From Comamonadaceae bacterium UBA4962 (GTDB lineage: Bacteria > Pseudomonadota > Gammaproteobacteria > Burkholderiales > Burkholderiaceae_C), in the NCBI GenBank assembly GCA_002397315.1, contig DHAE01000022.1:106647-170646 (forward strand): a DNA stretch of 64,000 nucleotides, given 5' to 3'. Below, one piece after another: positions 1 to 7,642 of the stretch (positions are counted from its first letter, which is position 1; the number at the start of each line of letters is the position of its first letter). The position numbers and the translations under genes were made by a program. The notes beneath the pieces were generated by a model. The model saw only the letters and a program-made list of their open reading frames with translations, did no database searches and was not told where the DNA came from.

Positions 1-1158
1 CTCGTGGTGCCGCACGGTGATCTTCTCGCGCGCATCGAAATGGCTGGCGCCGCGCGGCAGCACCGGCAGACGCACGAGGCGGCCGCGCGCGTCGTAGTAA
101 TGCACGGCGTCGTACGCCAGCGCCAACTCGATGGAGAGCGGCGTGCTCCAGCCCCAGCCGAGCCAGCCCGGGCGCCGGTCGCTGGAGCGGTAGAAGCGGC
201 GCCATGCGATCGGCAGCGGGCCGGGCAGCTCGAAGTCGGTGTCGGCGAGGACTTTGGCGCCGGTGGCGAAGATGACGGGGTGGCAGGTGCCGAGTTCGCA
301 TCCGGCATTCGGCGCGAAGCCCTTGCGGGCATCGTCCATGATGCTGGCAGTCGTGTTGGGATTGGTGCGGTTGTCACGCCCGGTGGCCACCGGGCCAGGA
401 CGCGAGCGAGCGCGCTTGGCGATCTTGCCGACCACGAACTGCGTCGTGATCATCGCCACCTCGTCGGCGATGATCTGCGCGATCTCGTCGAGCTTGGCAT
501 CGGTCATCGGCGGAGTCAGCAACTCCTGAACCTTCTGCGCCAGCGCGTCGATCTGGCCGGCCGCCTCGGCCATCGCGGCGCCGTTCATCAGCACGTTCAG
601 CCCCGGAATGAGCTTGCCGATGACCTTGAGAGCCGGGCCGATGAGCGCGCTGGGGTCGGTCAGGCTCTCCCCGAGGGCCGCAAACTCCGCTTCGAACGCG
701 CCAGGGAGCTTTTCGATGACCTTCAGGGCCAGCTTGTCGTAGGGCTCCGGGAGCAGCGCCATCGCGAGGCGGCCACGCCAGCCCGGGTCGATCACCAGCG
801 AATTGCTCTTGGTGGTATCGAACGAGCGCACGCTGCCCCGGCTCTCGAACTTGGTGTCGCTGCTGTAGCTGGTGGGCTCGGCCGCACCGCCCACCACGGT
901 GGACTTGACGCCCGCGATGCCGCCCAGGCGGTCGGGCGTGGCGGGAATCGATTCGAAGCGGCTGCCGGCGATGGCGACGGGCTGGCCGTCGATCTTCAAA
1001 GTGGCGGTGCCGTTCTTGAGGCCCGGCCCGTGCGCCATGTTCAGGATGGGCACCGGCGGGCCGTTGGGCTTGGGGAACACGGGGTTCACCGGGCCCGGAA
1101 TCATCGCCGGGCTGCGGCCTTCGTGGATCGCTCTGCGGTCGTTGACGAACGTGGCCAT
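1..1158 (-). CDS. DUF4150 (PAAR-like)/DUF6531 Rhs-type T6SS effector, N-terminal 386 residues; 3' end outside window
   Basis: The reading frame is open from an ATG at 1158 to the left edge, so the C-terminal (toxin) part is not seen. The first ~120 residues look like the DUF4150 PAAR-like fold (MATFVNDRRAIHEGRSPAM, then a segment with ILNMAHGPG). Residues about 290-386 match the DUF6531 entry to Rhs repeats (AGCELGTCHPVIFATGAKVL, then LPIAWRRFYRSS and GWGWSTPLS). PAAR-like proteins sharpen the VgrG spike, and Rhs shells enclose a C-terminal toxin. It is the last visible gene of the minus-strand run, 8 bp after the ketosynthase-like gene. The toxin type and cognate immunity gene lie to the left of the window. 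Confidence 0.85.
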   Translation of the reverse strand, partial: MATFVNDRRAIHEGRSPAMIPGPVNPVFPKPNGPPVPILNMAHGPGLKNGTATLKIDGQPVAIAGSRFESIPATPDRLGGIAGVKSTVVGGAAEPTSYSSDTKFESRGSVRSFDTTKSNSLVIDPGWRGRLAMALLPEPYDKLALKVIEKLPGAFEAEFAALGESLTDPSALIGPALKVIGKLIPGLNVLMNGAAMAEAAGQIDALAQKVQELLTPPMTDAKLDEIAQIIADEVAMITTQFVVGKIAKRARSRPGPVATGRDNRTNPNTTASIMDDARKGFAPNAGCELGTCHPVIFATGAKVLADTDFELPGPLPIAWRRFYRSSDRRPGWLGWGWSTPLSIELALAYDAVHYYDARGRLVRLPVLPRGASHFDAREKITVRHHE

Positions 1159-1166
1159 GGCGCTGC

Positions 1167-2288
1167 TCAGGAGGTGATCGGAAGGGCACTGCGCCCCGCG
1201 CCGGCACCGGGCTGCACCGGGCGCGCATGGTCCCAGGTGGCGACCCAGGCGGCGGTGCGGGTGGACAGGCCGGACACGGTCTGCAGGCCCGCGTGGCCTG
1301 CGAGGCGCGCAGGCATGACGGGATGGGTCAGTGCCTGCCGCATTTCATGGAAGAGGGAGAGCATGAGCGGCACCCAGGCGGCGCCGACCTCGCCCAGAAA
1401 GGCGGCCGGTTCCCGCGCGGGAGCGAGCCCGCCGTCCGCAGCGAAGGCGGCCGACAGGCTGGCCCGTTCGGCGCCGCGCCAGGGCGAACCGTCCATGTCC
1501 GACCAGTAGGCCTGCAGCGCATCCGCGGGCATGCGCGCGGCCTGCAGGGCGGCGCGGCTGGCCTGGATCAATGCGCGGCCGTCCAGCAGCGACGCCTCGC
1601 CCACGCGCGACGCCGGCTCTTCGGCGAAAGCCGGCGGGTACACGGTGGCGAACTCCCCTGCCGCGGGCGTGCGGGCCAGGCGCACGAAGGCGGCGGCCTC
1701 GGACGCGACGAAGCCTTCGCAGTGGCCGGCCACCTGCACCCAGCGACGCTGGTAGAGCACCGGCACCACGGCCGGATCGGCCAGGCTGTCCACGCCGCCC
1801 ACGAGCACCTCGGACACGTCGGGGTGCGCATGCATGAAGCGATAGGCGTTGGCGAGGGCGTCGGCACCGCCTACCGCGCCACCGGCATGCAGCGTGAGCG
1901 GCAGGAATTCGGGGGCGAGATCCAGCGCGCGCGGCAACTCCAGCGCGAAGCGGTCGGTGTCGATGCCGCCGGGCAGCTCGGCCCAGGGCTCGGGCAGCGC
2001 CAAGAAGAGCGGGATCGGCCGCCGCAGGGGCCAGCCTGCAGCAGGCGGCGGCCCGGAGCGCAGGGCCTCGTGCAGCGCAGGGGCAGCGAGACGCACGAGG
2101 CGCTCCGTTCCGTTGCAGGCCGGATCGATGCCGGGCACGCGCGAGATGGTGGCGCGGTGATCGGCCTGGCCTCCGATGGCCTGCCGCGTGAAACCGGACA
2201 GGCCCGCGGCGAGGCTGGTGGCGGTCTGCCAGGCGCGGGTGCCGATGGGGGTGCAGGCGCCGGTAGCGGCGATGGAAAGAGGCGTCAT
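1167..2288 (-). CDS. Ketosynthase/thiolase-fold-like protein of T6SS effector locus, catalytic residues replaced
   Basis: 373 residues. The N-terminus (AATGACTPIGTRAWQTATSL) copies the start of beta-ketoacyl-ACP synthases, and the middle has the fold signature VLVGGVDSLADP followed by GFVASEAAAFVRLA. Where active synthases have the nucleophile Cys, this protein reads LTLHAGGAVGGADAL. The two catalytic His motifs are replaced by SDMDGSPWRGAE and LGEVGAAWVP. It is therefore probably a non-enzymatic relative. Its start overlaps the stop of the upstream gene by 4 bp (ATGA), and the Rhs effector follows 8 bp downstream. A role in effector loading or maturation is inferred only from position. Confidence 0.7.
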   Translation of the reverse strand: MTPLSIAATGACTPIGTRAWQTATSLAAGLSGFTRQAIGGQADHRATISRVPGIDPACNGTERLVRLAAPALHEALRSGPPPAAGWPLRRPIPLFLALPEPWAELPGGIDTDRFALELPRALDLAPEFLPLTLHAGGAVGGADALANAYRFMHAHPDVSEVLVGGVDSLADPAVVPVLYQRRWVQVAGHCEGFVASEAAAFVRLARTPAAGEFATVYPPAFAEEPASRVGEASLLDGRALIQASRAALQAARMPADALQAYWSDMDGSPWRGAERASLSAAFAADGGLAPAREPAAFLGEVGAAWVPLMLSLFHEMRQALTHPVMPARLAGHAGLQTVSGLSTRTAAWVATWDHARPVQPGAGAGRSALPITS

Positions 2289-3577
2289 GGCTGGGGCTGC
2301 GCGGCGCCGAAGACCGCCCGTTCCAAGACCGAGGCCGTTGCCACGGCGAGGCCCTGGATGGGCATCAGGTCGTCGGCGTCGATCCAGAGCGCGCCGGCAA
2401 GGCGCGATGCGTGTTCAAGGTGGAGCAGGTGGCGCAGGGGCGCGCCGACCAGCGCGGTGGACTCCTCCAGCGCCACCTGGCTGCGGGCGCGGCCCAGGCG
2501 CAGCGCCGGCCCGTCCAGAGGCAGCGCGGCCAGTGCCGCGTCCGCCGCGCCAGCGCGCTCGGATGCGGGCCGCGCCACGTCGAACAGCCCGTCGGTCGGC
2601 GTGCCGCTCAGCAATGCCACGGCGTCGGCCAGCGTACGGCAGGCGTCCTCATCGTCCCAGGGGGTGTAGGCGGCAAGGTGGCGCAGCAGCGGCACGTCGC
2701 CCACCAGAGCCGCTGCCTGGCACTGCAAACCCCAGGGCATGGCGGGATGGTGCCCCTCGCGCAGGGCGACGGCGAGTTCGTAGCCCTCGCGCGCGGCCAG
2801 CAGCGCCAGGGCCGCGGGCGATTCGGGCGTACGGGCCAGCACGGCGCGGGCGGCGGGAGTTTCCTGGGTGCTGCCCATCAGGGCGAGGGTCGCCAGCGCG
2901 GCTTCGGTGTCGTTCCCCTGCTCCACCGCGGCCAGGGCCCGGGCCTCGTCGCCGCGGCCGGTGCAGCGCCAGCCGCAGAGCACGGCCATGCCGCCCGGCA
3001 GGGAGGCCGCCCAGGGTGCGACGGCCTGCGCGAACGCGTCCGACACCGCGGGCCGGGCGATCGCCAGCCGCAGCAGCAGGCGGCCGACGGGGGTGCGTTC
3101 CGGGTCTTGCAGATCGGCCAGCAGCGCCACGCGCGGCGCGAGATAGTCACCCACCGTGCCGTCGAAGGCGAAGCGCAGAGCATCGAAGACCGCGCCCGGC
3201 TGGGCCTGCAGGTAGTCGCCGCCCAGACGAGCGACCTCGCCCCCGGTGCGGCCGAGCTGCAATTGCAGTACCTCCAGACAGGCGAGCGCGAAAATGCGCG
3301 AGGGCTCGTGCAGGGTTTCGTCGCCCGCGGCGGCAATGGCGTCGCGGCAGGCGGGCAGCACCTCGGGCGCATGCGCCAAGTGCTGCTTGAGCCCGGCCAG
3401 CGCCTGCACGATCGCATCGTCGAACACGGCGATCGCTGCCGGCCGGGCCGCCGAGCGTGGCAGCAGGTGGCTGCGGCGCCAGTACTGGGTGACGAGCGAC
3501 CGTGCCATGCGTGCGGGCGGATCGCCCCATACGGGAAGATCGGTGGCCCGCGGGACGGGCAGTTCGATGACGTTCAT
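2285..3577 (-). CDS. TIGR02270-like, HEAT-like helical repeat protein of T6SS locus
   Basis: 430 residues from the ATG at 3577 (MNVIELPVPRATDLPVWGDP). An in-frame ATG further upstream would run into the divergent gene at 3649, so the shorter start is preferred. The protein is Ala/Leu-rich with repeated short helix pairs, for example ALAALPLDGPALRLGRARSQ and VALLADLQDPERTPVGRLLL. This resembles the TIGR02270 family found beside VgrG/DUF2169/DUF4150 genes in Acidovorax and relatives. No catalytic motif is visible. It is translationally coupled to the ketosynthase-like gene by ATGA. The likely role is an effector-module accessory or scaffold, inferred from context. Confidence 0.65.
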   Translation of the reverse strand: MNVIELPVPRATDLPVWGDPPARMARSLVTQYWRRSHLLPRSAARPAAIAVFDDAIVQALAGLKQHLAHAPEVLPACRDAIAAAGDETLHEPSRIFALACLEVLQLQLGRTGGEVARLGGDYLQAQPGAVFDALRFAFDGTVGDYLAPRVALLADLQDPERTPVGRLLLRLAIARPAVSDAFAQAVAPWAASLPGGMAVLCGWRCTGRGDEARALAAVEQGNDTEAALATLALMGSTQETPAARAVLARTPESPAALALLAAREGYELAVALREGHHPAMPWGLQCQAAALVGDVPLLRHLAAYTPWDDEDACRTLADAVALLSGTPTDGLFDVARPASERAGAADAALAALPLDGPALRLGRARSQVALEESTALVGAPLRHLLHLEHASRLAGALWIDADDLMPIQGLAVATASVLERAVFGAAQPQP

Positions 3578-3648
3578 GCGGCTAGGCACGCCGCAGGCCG
3601 CGGCGCGCGTGGGATCAAAGACAATGCCGGGCAGGAGGACCCCACCCG

Positions 3649-4641
3649 ATGCTGGACAACCTGACGCCGTTCGCCGCGGAGCTGCTGCCGGGCCACAGAC
3701 CGGATGGCAGCGCATGCCGCACGCTGGTGATCAAGGCGACGCTGGACTTCGCCGGACTGCCCGTGGCGCAGGGCGGCGCACTGCCGATCTACCGCGGCGA
3801 CGAGTTCTTTCGCGAGCGCGGCCTGCAGGACGCCGTGCGCCACGAGGCCGATCTGGCCCCGTTCAAGCCCCGGGTGGACGTGGTGTTCAACGGCTTCGCC
3901 TACGCGCCCGAGGGGCGCCCGTCGGCCCGGTTCGACGCGGGCCTCTCGGTCGGTACGGAGACGCGCACGCTGCGCATCTACGGCCGGCGGGTGTGGCGGC
4001 GGCGCATGGGCGTGTTCCCGGTGGCGGAAGACGTGGAGCCGGCGCTGCGCGTGCCGCTGGTGTACGGCCTCGCGTTCGGCGGTCAGGACGCGGAAGACGC
4101 CACGGCTTTCCATGCCGGCAATCCTTCGGGCACCGGTTTCAGCGCCGGGGTGCCGCGGGACGGTGCGCCGCTGCACCAGATCGAATGGGCGGACGCGCCG
4201 GTGCGCATGCCCTCGGGCAGCGACCCGCCCGCAGGGTTCGGCTGCGTGGGGCGCACCTGGCTGCCGCGGCGCGCTCTCTGGGGCAGCTACGCTCCGCAGG
4301 AACTGCAGCAGGCGCCCGGGCTCATCGCACGCATGCCCGCCACCTTCGATCCGGCGGCCTGGAACTGTGCGCATCCGCGCATGCAGTTCGCGCCGGCCCA
4401 GGTGCGGCCAGGCACGCGCATCCGCTGGAAGCACCTGTGCGCCCAGGGCGAGGGAGAGGCCACCGTGCCGGGCCTGCAGCCGGCCGTGTCCTGGGCCGTG
4501 CGGGGCGAGCGCGGAACCATCCGCCCCGCGTTCGACACGCTCGTGCTGGAGCCCGAACATGGCCACATGGTGCTGGTCTGGCGGCACACGTTCGACAAGG
4601 ACTCCGCCCGTTATCTGGAAGGCCTGCAGGTGCATCTCTGA
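3649..4641 (+). CDS. DUF2169 family T6SS effector adaptor
   Basis: 330 residues (MLDNLTPFAAELLPGHRPDG). A purine-rich GGAGG about 10 bases before the ATG supports the start. Typical DUF2169 features are the ATLDFAGLPVAQGG strand near the N-terminus, the YGLAFGGQDAED block and the C-terminal HMVLVWRHTFDKD. DUF2169 proteins are known adaptors/chaperones that help load PAAR/DUF4150-type effectors on VgrG. It is the only plus-strand gene of the module, divergent from the TIGR02270-like gene (71 bp between starts) and convergent with the small gene at 4649. The usual T6SS core genes (tssA-M) are not in the window, so this is an auxiliary vgrG island. Confidence 0.8.
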   Translation: MLDNLTPFAAELLPGHRPDGSACRTLVIKATLDFAGLPVAQGGALPIYRGDEFFRERGLQDAVRHEADLAPFKPRVDVVFNGFAYAPEGRPSARFDAGLSVGTETRTLRIYGRRVWRRRMGVFPVAEDVEPALRVPLVYGLAFGGQDAEDATAFHAGNPSGTGFSAGVPRDGAPLHQIEWADAPVRMPSGSDPPAGFGCVGRTWLPRRALWGSYAPQELQQAPGLIARMPATFDPAAWNCAHPRMQFAPAQVRPGTRIRWKHLCAQGEGEATVPGLQPAVSWAVRGERGTIRPAFDTLVLEPEHGHMVLVWRHTFDKDSARYLEGLQVHL

Positions 4642-4648
4642 CGGGCAC

Positions 4649-5098
4649 TCAGTTGATGCGGACCTCGGCCGCATCGATGTCCACGAGATCGCGCGCATCG
4701 TGCTCGATCTTGAGCGCCACGAGCCGCGCCAGGCCCTGGCCCGTCAGCCGCAGGGACGCTTCGCCGCAGGAAAGCACCACGGCATCCTGCGATTGCAGGC
4801 GGATCGTCCGCTGTTTCCAGGGAACGGCGGGTGACGGCGCCAGCACCGCCGTGATGACGGCCTCGCCGCCTGCACGCACGGCCAGCAGCACCTCGTCGCC
4901 CGGCACCAGTTCCGGCAGCAGCACGCCCACGGAGGCACCGGTGGCGGCATCCGGCCCTGCGCCGGGGCAGTCCACCGCATAGCGGTCCGGAGCCAGCGTG
5001 CCGGTGATGCGTCCCGTGCGCAGCAACGGCGCAGCGCCTGCGTCGGCACGGGGCGCGGCATCGTCCGCGGGAATGGAAACGGCGTGCGCATATGCCAT
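4649..5098 (-). CDS. Small OB-fold/beta-rich T6SS-associated protein (DUF3540-like)
   Basis: 149 residues from ATG 5098, chosen because a strong GGAGAGGAGGG Shine-Dalgarno lies about 6 bases upstream. An upstream in-frame ATG inside vgrG has no such signal. The protein begins with an OB-like segment (LLRTGRITGTLAPDRYAVDC, then LVPGDEVLLAVRAGG) and ends in short beta strands (TIRLQSQDAVVLSCGEASLR) with a VDIDAAEVRIN tail. This layout is like DUF3540 proteins that sit next to DUF2169 and VgrG genes, but the match is by pattern only. It lies 29 bp behind vgrG and is probably cotranscribed with it. Confidence 0.6.
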   Translation of the reverse strand: MAYAHAVSIPADDAAPRADAGAAPLLRTGRITGTLAPDRYAVDCPGAGPDAATGASVGVLLPELVPGDEVLLAVRAGGEAVITAVLAPSPAVPWKQRTIRLQSQDAVVLSCGEASLRLTGQGLARLVALKIEHDARDLVDIDAAEVRIN

Positions 5099-5127
5099 CG
5101 GAACCCTCCTCTCCTGCTTGTTTCGCT

Positions 5128-7452
5128 TCACGCGGGGTTGACGTGGCTGTCCGGCGACGAGACCGTCACCTTGGAGCTGCCCGCGATGGAAATCGTCTGG
5201 CCGTTGATCTGCACCGTGCCGTCGCTCGTCATGCGCAGCACCGCCTTGCCGCACTGGATCTCGATCGCATCGCCGACCTGGACGGACATCTCCTTGCCCA
5301 CCGTGAGGGTGCGCACCTCGCCCACGGTGGTGGCGGAATTCTTGCCCACGTTCTCCGTGTAGTTGTCGGAGGTTTCATCCTTGCGGTCCGCGCCGACCTT
5401 CGTCGTCTGGCTCTGCCCCACCGTGACGGACCGGTTCATGAGCACGTTGGTGGACTGGTTCAGCCCCACGTTCACCACCATCGCCGCGCCCACGTTCACG
5501 TTGTAGGCCGCGCCGATGTTCACCATCTTCGCCAAACCCACGTTCTGCAGGTAGGCCAGGCCGATGGTTTCGGTCTTGAAGCTGCCGACCTTGATCGACC
5601 AGTTGTTGCCGATCTTGTCCTTCTCGTTGCGGCCGATGGTCTTCGTGCGGTTCTTGCCGATGGAGACGGACTCGTCGATGCCCACGTCTTCCCGGCGGTT
5701 GTCCCCGATGCTGATGGTCTCGTCGTGGTCCACCCGCTCCGTGCGGTTGTTGTGCACCGTGATTTTCTCGTCGCGGTCCACGGTCTCCGTCCGGTCGCGA
5801 TGAACGATGGTGGTCTCGTCCCTATCGATCGTCTTGCGTCGATCATTTCCCACCCACTTATCTTCATCGTTCTCGACTTCGGTGAGCTGGTCTTTTTGCG
5901 CATGCAGCCACAATTGCTCCGCGCCCTTCTTGTCCTCGAAGCGGATCGCATTGGCGTCGCCGCCGCCGTTCTTCATGCCGTCGCCAGCCGCTCCGCCCTT
6001 GCTCGATCGTGTCTTGATGCCCGATTGCGTGGCGTTGCCCGGCAGGGCCCAGGGCGGCATGTTGGCTGCGTTGTAGACGCTGCCCGTGACGATGGGATAG
6101 TCCGGGTCGCCGTTCAGGAAATCGACTATGACCTCTTGGGAAATGCGGGGGATCGAGATCGCTCCAAAGCCTGAGCCGGCCCAGCTCGTCGCCACGCGCA
6201 CCCAGCAGCTCGAATGCTCGTCCATCGCGCCCAGCCGGTCCCAATGGAACTGCACCTTGATGCGGCCGTATTCGTCGGTCCAGATCTCTTCGCCGGGCGG
6301 GCCCACCACCACGGCCGTCTGCGGGCCGGTGGTTCTGGGCTTGGGTGTTTTTCTCGCCGGGGTGTACGGCAGGCTTGTCGGTTGGGCCGTGAGGCTGAAC
6401 TTCTGGAACGAGCCGTTTTCCTCGTTGTGCTGCAGCGCTTCGCCGGGCTTGGCGCTGTGGATCGATGAGCTGCCCGGGTTCTCGTGCAGGTGGTAGGTGA
6501 CCCCGGTGATGAGGTACTGACGGTTCTGGTCTCCGCGCGGGTAGTTCTCCAGGTTGAAGGTGTAGCCCGGTGCGAGGCTGCGGTGGCGCGATTCACCCCT
6601 GACGGTGCTGTGGCCCGTCAGCCCTTCCTGCAGCCGCACGCGGGCGTATTGCTCGCCATCGCCGTGCTGCACGTAGCCACCCGGCCATTCGTAGATCTCG
6701 TACGCATCGTGCGCATGGCCTGGCGGCTGCTGGCGCATGTTGGAGAGGTCCGACCGGGGCTTCTTGAAGTCGTAGTCGTCGTTGTAGTAACGGCCCGGCT
6801 TGATTTCCTCGCCCAGGCTCCACGCGTGGATGTTCTCGCGGTCGGCCACGGCCGATTTCTCGGGCGGGTAGAACGGGATGGTGACCGCGCCCGGCAAGGG
6901 ATCGTGGCAGGCGACGATGTCGTCTGCGATCACCAGCGTGTGCTGGCCGCTCGCATGCTGGAAATAGTAATAGGCGCCTTCGTGCTCCAGCAAGCGGGAG
7001 ACGAAGTCGAAATCGCTCTCGCCGTACTGCACGCAGTAATCCCAGCTGCGGTATGCCCGAGTCAGCTTCAATTGCATCGGATAGCCGTAGCGCCCGAGCA
7101 CCTCCTGGACGATCTGCGGGACGGTCTTGAACTGGAAGATGCGAAAGTCCTGCCGCCGCGTCGCGACCCAGAGCCAGGGCTGCAGGCGCAGGTGGTATGA
7201 ATAAAAGCGGTGGTCCTGGCCCTGCATGCCGAAGCGCGTGACCAGGCCATCGAGGTAGCGCTTGCCGCCGCCCTGCGTCTCGATCTCCACCGTGGCCGTC
7301 TTGCCCAGCAACGCCTTGGGGTCGATATCGCGGCTCTCCGAGCGCAGGTCGATGTCGAAGGAGAAAAGCTGGCTCAACTCCTCGCTGCCCCGCAGCTGCC
7401 GGAACTGCAGCTGCTCTCCCAGGGGCGTCCGGATGGTGACGCGGCGTGTCAT
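5128..7452 (-). CDS. vgrG: T6SS spike protein VgrG
   Basis: 774 residues from ATG 7452 (MTRRVTIRTPLGEQLQFRQL), which fits the usual VgrG N-terminus; ATG 7509 would add 19 residues. Residues about 1-380 are the gp27-like base (FSFDIDLRSESRDIDPKALL, YCVQYGESDFDFVSRLLEHE). About 390-480 is the gp5-like OB domain (EIWTDEYGRIKVQFHWDR, SCWVRVATSWAG). From about 560 on there is a long beta-helix of short repeats such as VGNDRRKTIDRDETT and VDHDETISIGDN. It ends shortly after this helix (QINGQTISIAGSSK), so no fused effector domain is seen. The trimer should form the membrane-piercing tip carrying the DUF4150/Rhs effector. Confidence 0.93.
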   Translation of the reverse strand: MTRRVTIRTPLGEQLQFRQLRGSEELSQLFSFDIDLRSESRDIDPKALLGKTATVEIETQGGGKRYLDGLVTRFGMQGQDHRFYSYHLRLQPWLWVATRRQDFRIFQFKTVPQIVQEVLGRYGYPMQLKLTRAYRSWDYCVQYGESDFDFVSRLLEHEGAYYYFQHASGQHTLVIADDIVACHDPLPGAVTIPFYPPEKSAVADRENIHAWSLGEEIKPGRYYNDDYDFKKPRSDLSNMRQQPPGHAHDAYEIYEWPGGYVQHGDGEQYARVRLQEGLTGHSTVRGESRHRSLAPGYTFNLENYPRGDQNRQYLITGVTYHLHENPGSSSIHSAKPGEALQHNEENGSFQKFSLTAQPTSLPYTPARKTPKPRTTGPQTAVVVGPPGEEIWTDEYGRIKVQFHWDRLGAMDEHSSCWVRVATSWAGSGFGAISIPRISQEVIVDFLNGDPDYPIVTGSVYNAANMPPWALPGNATQSGIKTRSSKGGAAGDGMKNGGGDANAIRFEDKKGAEQLWLHAQKDQLTEVENDEDKWVGNDRRKTIDRDETTIVHRDRTETVDRDEKITVHNNRTERVDHDETISIGDNRREDVGIDESVSIGKNRTKTIGRNEKDKIGNNWSIKVGSFKTETIGLAYLQNVGLAKMVNIGAAYNVNVGAAMVVNVGLNQSTNVLMNRSVTVGQSQTTKVGADRKDETSDNYTENVGKNSATTVGEVRTLTVGKEMSVQVGDAIEIQCGKAVLRMTSDGTVQINGQTISIAGSSKVTVSSPDSHVNPA

Positions 7453-7642
7453 TTTGTAGGGGGGACGCGGCGCGAAAGCCCGTCCGTAGGTAACGACGGA
7501 GCCGATCATAGGGGGAGCGGTTACATCTTGGGTAGCCTTCCCGACGGGTAATTTTGTATCGAAAAGTCAAGCCGCTCCGTGCCGTACGGCTGCTTTGCAC
7601 CTCTCCACATGGGACGCGGCCCGTACAGGCGCGCCCACCGGA

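Noticed and set aside
4..1509. Long plus-strand frame over the left end
   Set aside because: It is antisense to the DUF4150/Rhs frame, which has clear domain motifs. GC-rich third positions leave long open frames on the other strand.
5500..5960. Repetitive segment in vgrG considered as tandem DNA repeat or CRISPR
   Set aside because: The repetition is at protein level (beta-helix turns); DNA units differ and there are no constant repeats with spacers.
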